A stretch of DNA of 64,000 bases. It comes from a virus. This document shows, one piece after another, positions 59,772-64,000 of the stretch. Numbering within the stretch: the first letter of the stretch is position 1; every line of letters begins with the position of its first letter. The DNA lies in the IMG/VR virus record IMGVR_UViG_3300021962_000097, positions 1 through 64,000 of that record. The stretch is one strand, 5' to 3'. The notes beneath the pieces are model-generated. The model did not search any database. It saw only the letters and a program-made list of their open reading frames with translations, and was not told the origin of the DNA. A program made the position numbers and the translations under genes.

Positions 59772-60509
59772 ATGGCATTCGGAATAGGACCAATATTAGC
59801 ACAACCAACTAGTTTAGTTTTAAGTCTAGATCCTGGGAATAGTCGCTGTTACAGTGGCACAGGATCTACACTAACAGACCTAAGTCTAGCAGTCAGCACT
59901 GTTGATAGGCGAGGACTTGAACCAGCAATCACATTAGTAAACACTCCTACATATTCGAGTAATAATGGAGGCTATTTTACCTTTAACGGAACTTCGAATT
60001 ATGCAACAGCAACAAATTTAACACCGTCAACTGTGGTATCAATCAGCGCTTGGATATACATGGCCGATTGGACTGTGGCCACAGTGGGTACTTTTGTATC
60101 AAATGCTGACAGCGACGGCACCGTCAGATACCAGATTGGACTTAATAATGCCAGCTATTCTAACAGTCTAGGTGCAATCATCAAATATTCATCAGGTACA
60201 CTGACAGTGAGTTACGCAAAAAGCTCATTGACAGCCGGCTGGCATTCTGTAATCGTAACATTTGACGGCTTGAACGCAAGATTATATGTAGACAGCGTCC
60301 TAGTATCTACTAGTTCTACGCTATCTACATCAACTCCGATAGATTATTCGTCTGTGAATACTTTGGGACTTGGCGCAAAAGTTTCGGGAGGAACAATAAC
60401 AGAGTATATAGGCTGTGCCATAGGACCAGTAAATGTTCATGCAAGCACACTTACACAAGCAGAAATTACTACATACTTTGGCGGGCTACGCAGTAGATAC
60501 AGCATATAA
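59772..60509 (+). CDS. LamG/concanavalin-like lectin-fold virion protein
   Basis: This 245-aa protein has N-terminal LVLSLDPGNSRCYSGTGSTL (Asp-rich turn), then YFTFNGTSNYATATNL (F-x-F-N-G-T pattern near 69-84), SISAWIYMADW near 92-102 and WHSVIVTFDGLNARLYVDS near 157-175. This order of strands is that of LamG or concanavalin-type jelly rolls, which bind carbohydrates in many phage and bacterial surface proteins. It may bind host glycans. It follows the fibre gene by 10 nt with an AAGGAAAA ribosome site. Confidence 0.82.
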   Translation: MAFGIGPILAQPTSLVLSLDPGNSRCYSGTGSTLTDLSLAVSTVDRRGLEPAITLVNTPTYSSNNGGYFTFNGTSNYATATNLTPSTVVSISAWIYMADWTVATVGTFVSNADSDGTVRYQIGLNNASYSNSLGAIIKYSSGTLTVSYAKSSLTAGWHSVIVTFDGLNARLYVDSVLVSTSSTLSTSTPIDYSSVNTLGLGAKVSGGTITEYIGCAIGPVNVHASTLTQAEITTYFGGLRSRYSI

Positions 60510-60516
60510 GGCTTTC

Positions 60517-60524
60517 GATAAATA
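60517..60524 (+). promoter_or_regulatory. Late promoter box (GATAAATA)
   Basis: GATAAATA lies 6 nt before the ATG at 60531, so transcription from it would start about at or after that ATG. It probably serves the downstream large gene rather than the 209-aa gene directly, or is part of a readthrough unit. Confidence 0.42.
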
Positions 60525-60530
60525 TACTAT

Positions 60531-61160
60531 ATGGCAAATTCCGACAAAAACATAGTTATTACACCCAATGTAGGCAGCTCAACAGCACAGCCTAACGTTG
60601 TTTATACGGGGCAAAACAATACTCCTATTACTCTACGGGTCGCTGATGATGGTACACTAAGTTGGGAAGCCAGCAGCGGTAGACTAATGTCTGCTATAAC
60701 CAGTCAAACTAGCACACTGTTCAGTGTTAACGATGCATCGGGCTTGCCAGTTTTTGAAATAACAAATACCAGCATTGTAGCCTATGCTCCTATCACAGGA
60801 GCAGCAGGATCTACACTGATGACGGACATTAGCGGTCTAGCCGATGGCAGTCGTTCAGTGTTTGACATAAAAAATGAGCAAACTATTATAAGCTCAACTT
60901 ATATCACTGATAGTAAGGATGTAGAAGTTGTAGTTAACGGACAACAACTAACGCCTTACACACAACCCCAACCTAGTGCTTGGATATCAGCTTTTGACAG
61001 CTATTCCAGTAAGATGTTTAGGGTAAGAGAAAATCGGCTAATTATATACAACGCCCCAGATGTTGGCAGTCAAATAAGCGTTACAATAAAAAAGACTGCG
61101 GCAACACGACAAAGACAAAGATATCCGTTTAGACCAGCAATGATTGCCTTAGGAGATTAA
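60531..61160 (+). CDS. Conserved aquatic-phage virion protein (209 aa)
   Basis: This protein starts MANSDKNIVITPNVGSSTAQ. It has SWEASSGRLMSAITSQTSTL (about 45-64), then LFSVNDASGLPVFEI, which recur in virion proteins of aquatic T4-like phages. The second half (EVVVNGQQLTPYTQPQPSAW near 127-146, then MFRVRENRLIIYNAPDVGSQ) is a beta domain that could dock on a larger fibre or baseplate protein. No ribosome site stands out, but the gene is in a continuous chain. Its exact virion location is unknown. Confidence 0.75.
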   Translation: MANSDKNIVITPNVGSSTAQPNVVYTGQNNTPITLRVADDGTLSWEASSGRLMSAITSQTSTLFSVNDASGLPVFEITNTSIVAYAPITGAAGSTLMTDISGLADGSRSVFDIKNEQTIISSTYITDSKDVEVVVNGQQLTPYTQPQPSAWISAFDSYSSKMFRVRENRLIIYNAPDVGSQISVTIKKTAATRQRQRYPFRPAMIALGD

Positions 61161-61165
61161 CAAAA

Positions 61166-64000
61166 ATGGCCAAGCACGTAATTTTAGAAGCATACACATT
61201 TACCCCAAGTACTCGCACAATAGCGATTACAGGTAAATCTATCAGAAGAGAACAACTGCTTCTAATCACCAACACTACTACCAACACGGTAATTTATAAT
61301 TTTTCTGACCCAGATTTGAAGGCAACTAGTTATACTAATGCAGTCAGCACTACAACTGGTCAAGAAACAACTACAGTAGTTTTAAACTATAATACAACTG
61401 CAATGTCGTCAACAGACAAATTGAGTATTATGGTTGAAGAAATTTATACTGAGATAATACCTTCAGAAACCATGCGAGATCCGGTGGATAAAATGCGTGT
61501 GTCAACTCCGCAGAGTTTAATCGACACTGACTTTGAATACGGAACTCAACCTACCAAGTGGGAAAGTTTGCAAATGTTGAATAATCGTCCTAGTTCATTT
61601 TACGATTCAACACAATATGTTTTACTTAGTGCGATAACATCATCGACTACTACTGTAAGTGTGACCATGCAGGCGTTTAGTGGTAGCATCACAACCAGCG
61701 CAGCCGTTTCTACTATTACTGGTATTGCTAGTACAGCAGGACTTTATCCTGGTATGACGTTGCTTAAACAAAGCGGTACCGGTACGCTAGGTGCAAATGC
61801 AGCTATTATCAGTGTTGACAGTGCAACACAGGTTACCGTACAAGGTACTTCTGCTCATACTGCTGGAACTATTGTGTTTACACTGACTATGCCCAGTGTA
61901 GGTCAACCAATATTTGTACAAGGTACATTAGATACTGGGTATGCAGATGGCTGGTGGCTATGCACTGCCAGTACTGCAGCAACCGGTGTGTTTACCTACA
62001 GCACTACTGTTGCACCGACTATGATTGGCGGCACACTTTTTGACGGTACAAAGACTTTTATCTATTACGGTACATTTTATACTGGCGCACTAATTCCATG
62101 GGGTGGTACAGCCATTGTTACAGACGGTACTAGAGCCACAGTGACTACTACAAACGGTCACGGACTTCGTATCGGTGACAGTGTCTTTGTAGTGGGTACT
62201 ACTACTAACACTGCTCTAAACAATACATGGATAGTTGAACGAACATTAACCAGTAATACATTTACTTTCTTAACATCGGCAGCAGCTACTACACATACTA
62301 CTCCTTCGGTAGCCGGCGTTAGCGGATTATATCCAAGAGGTCAAGGATATGTTGTACATAGACCGTTTGACGGCGGCGTACAGTTCAGTGATGTAGTACC
62401 ATATCACGGTTATCAAGTTATTCGTCAAACTAGACGACAATTCCGTTATCAATCTGGTAAAGCTATGCAGTTCTCAACGGGTAGTATTATGAAACCGTCG
62501 TTGGTAGTTGATAACATCACCAATGGCGGCAGTGGCGCAACAGTTACAGTAACTTGCAAGTATCCACATGGATTGCTACCAGGTGGATACATTAAGGTCA
62601 GTGGTTCTCTTGATGCAGCGTATAATGGTATTTTTGTTGTGGCCACAGTAACTAGCACACGAGTATTCACTTATACAAGTACAGCATTATATACAGCTTC
62701 AGGCAATAGTACAACACTAACACTAACTGCTGGTACTACACCAAGTACAGCTCCAGCTCCAGGATTTCCGTTAACGGTTAGTCCATATGCTTGGTACGGA
62801 TCAGCTAACCGAGTAGGTCTATTTGATGGACAAAACGGTTTCTTCTTTGAGTATGACGGGCAGAACATTTACTGCGTTAAACGATCAAGCACACAACAGA
62901 TTAGCGGCAGCTCAGCTGTTCCAACTGGTAGTGCCACAGTAACCGGTACCGGTACTAAGTATAGTCAAGAATTAAAACCAGGTGACTATATTGTTCTTCG
63001 TGGTATGAGTTATGTCGTGCAGTCTATTGCTTCAGATACTAGCATGTTTATCTATCCTGAGTACAGAGGCGCATCTAATGTTAGTAACGTAATCATTAGC
63101 AAGACTATTGACAGCAAATATGTACAAAGTTCATGGAATATTGACAAGATGGATGGCACCGGTGCAAGCCTGTACAACTTAGATCTTACACGTATGCAGA
63201 TGTTCTACATCGATTACACATGGTACGGTGCTGGTGCAATACGCTTTGGATTCAAGAATAATCGTGGTGAAGTTATCTATTGCCACAGAATTCCAAACAA
63301 TAACATAAACACAGAAGCATACATGCGTTCTGGTAACTTGGTAGCACGATATGAGACTAACAGTCTTGCACCATATACCTATTTGACCAGTACGTTGACC
63401 AGCGGCGTTACTGCCAGTATGGCTGTGGCAGATACTAGTTTATTCCCAAGTTCTGCCACTGTAGTGGTTAGCCAAAGTGGAAATACAGGTGCTGTTATTG
63501 AGTACGTTCAATACACTGGTAAAACCGGTACCACACTAACGGGCCTAACACGCAACTATCAAGGTATTACTATACCAGGTGCTGGCTCAGCCGCAGGCGG
63601 AAGTGGAGCAGCAACAACCTTTACTGTAACAGGTGCAACTACAGCCAGTGCAGGCGGAACAGCACCTGTCAAGGTTGAATTCTACGGCCCAAGCCAAGCC
63701 AGTACTATTGGACACTGGGGTTCAGCAGTTATCATGGACGGGCGCTATGACGATGATAAATCTCTAGTGTTCGTTGGCGGTATGAACAGAAGTCAGTTGA
63801 TCAGCAACGTGGCTCAAGATGCAACTGTTCCTTTAATCAGCCTTCGTATTAGTCCAAGTATTGATAACGGCTTAACTGGTGTACTAGGTTCTAGAGAAAT
63901 TGTGAATCGTATGCAGTTGGTCATGCGATCACTGTCAACTATTACTACAGGTACAAATTGTACCTTCTTGATCTCTTTGAGATTGAATGGTCGTGTCAGT
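61166..64000 (+). CDS. Large virion structural protein, truncated at the right edge (at least 945 aa)
   Basis: ATG 61166 (MAKHVILEAYTFTPSTRTIA) opens a frame that is still open at the window end. Conserved parts: EYGTQPTKWESLQMLNNRPS near 129-148; repeats of the HGL/HGF-x(2)-GD-x-V type (NGHGLRIGDSVFVVG near 330); RTRRQFRYQSGKAMQFSTGS-like core near 420-440; and RMQMFYIDYTWYGAGAIRFG near 672-691 followed by RIPNNNINTEAYMRSGNL. The last segment is typical of large baseplate or collar proteins of aquatic T4-like phages. Function is unknown; a peripheral baseplate or gp10-like position is possible but not shown. Confidence 0.82.
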   Translation, partial: MAKHVILEAYTFTPSTRTIAITGKSIRREQLLLITNTTTNTVIYNFSDPDLKATSYTNAVSTTTGQETTTVVLNYNTTAMSSTDKLSIMVEEIYTEIIPSETMRDPVDKMRVSTPQSLIDTDFEYGTQPTKWESLQMLNNRPSSFYDSTQYVLLSAITSSTTTVSVTMQAFSGSITTSAAVSTITGIASTAGLYPGMTLLKQSGTGTLGANAAIISVDSATQVTVQGTSAHTAGTIVFTLTMPSVGQPIFVQGTLDTGYADGWWLCTASTAATGVFTYSTTVAPTMIGGTLFDGTKTFIYYGTFYTGALIPWGGTAIVTDGTRATVTTTNGHGLRIGDSVFVVGTTTNTALNNTWIVERTLTSNTFTFLTSAAATTHTTPSVAGVSGLYPRGQGYVVHRPFDGGVQFSDVVPYHGYQVIRQTRRQFRYQSGKAMQFSTGSIMKPSLVVDNITNGGSGATVTVTCKYPHGLLPGGYIKVSGSLDAAYNGIFVVATVTSTRVFTYTSTALYTASGNSTTLTLTAGTTPSTAPAPGFPLTVSPYAWYGSANRVGLFDGQNGFFFEYDGQNIYCVKRSSTQQISGSSAVPTGSATVTGTGTKYSQELKPGDYIVLRGMSYVVQSIASDTSMFIYPEYRGASNVSNVIISKTIDSKYVQSSWNIDKMDGTGASLYNLDLTRMQMFYIDYTWYGAGAIRFGFKNNRGEVIYCHRIPNNNINTEAYMRSGNLVARYETNSLAPYTYLTSTLTSGVTASMAVADTSLFPSSATVVVSQSGNTGAVIEYVQYTGKTGTTLTGLTRNYQGITIPGAGSAAGGSGAATTFTVTGATTASAGGTAPVKVEFYGPSQASTIGHWGSAVIMDGRYDDDKSLVFVGGMNRSQLISNVAQDATVPLISLRISPSIDNGLTGVLGSREIVNRMQLVMRSLSTITTGTNCTFLISLRLNGRVS

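Noticed and set aside
1-64000. Photosynthesis or other auxiliary metabolic genes that would point to a cyanobacterial host
   Set aside because: None seen in any frame; the only accessory enzyme is the oxygenase-like gene, so the host is left open.

Overview
The window is part of the genome of a large tailed phage of the T4-like myovirus type. It is closest in gene content and protein style to the aquatic T4-like phages (cyanophage and pelagiphage relatives). It carries a T4-type baseplate wedge and hub, a late sigma factor (gp55), recombination nucleases gp46/gp47, and a capsid block in T4 order (gp20, prohead core, gp21, gp22, gp23). Beyond that it has about 27 kb of very long beta-structured fibre proteins. 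G+C is roughly 35-40% by eye. No photosynthesis genes, tRNA genes or host genes are visible, so the host cannot be named.

Layout. Positions 1-21923 are all on the minus strand and read leftward as one tail/baseplate operon: gp48-like tube protein, gp53, an 819-aa hub protein, gp5, gp25, gp6, and a giant protein of at least 4222 aa that runs off the left edge. A 76-bp divergent region holds a perfect consensus sigma70 promoter facing right and a T4-type late promoter facing left. From 22000 the plus strand carries gp55, gp47, gp46, a small basic protein and a GIY-YIG nuclease, tightly coupled. Then comes a 463-bp gap without a gene (26288-26750), richer in G+C than its surroundings and full of helices. 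It ends in an intrinsic terminator and a late promoter, and I read it as a large structured non-coding RNA. A two-gene minus-strand island (gp26 and a gp51-like protein) is next, closed by a terminator built over overlapping stop codons. It faces the rightward tape-measure gene across two overlapping late promoters.

From 28785 to the right edge everything is on the plus strand: tape measure (gp29), portal (gp20), two prohead-core proteins, protease gp21, scaffold gp22, major capsid gp23, a 2OG-Fe(II) oxygenase-like accessory gene, a conserved virion protein with a hairpin-rich leader, then a series of fibre, adhesin and decoration genes. These include proteins of 1836, 2438, 949 and 1255 aa, a LamG-like protein and a right-truncated protein of at least 945 aa. 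They share recurring modules (GSGY beta modules, beta-helix entry domains, 'TTNQTTFN' shaft repeats, a 186-bp tandem repeat).

Expression logic inferred from the sequence: a host-type promoter starts gp55-gp47-gp46 early. gp55 then directs RNA polymerase to the TATAAATA-like late boxes in front of the structural genes. At two places opposing promoters overlap, so late and early (or two late) transcription units probably exclude each other.

The least explained objects are the candidate structured RNA at 26288-26722, the giant baseplate protein with seven propeller-like blades split 2+5, and two hairpin-rich short non-coding segments at 37399-37491 and 45551-45593.
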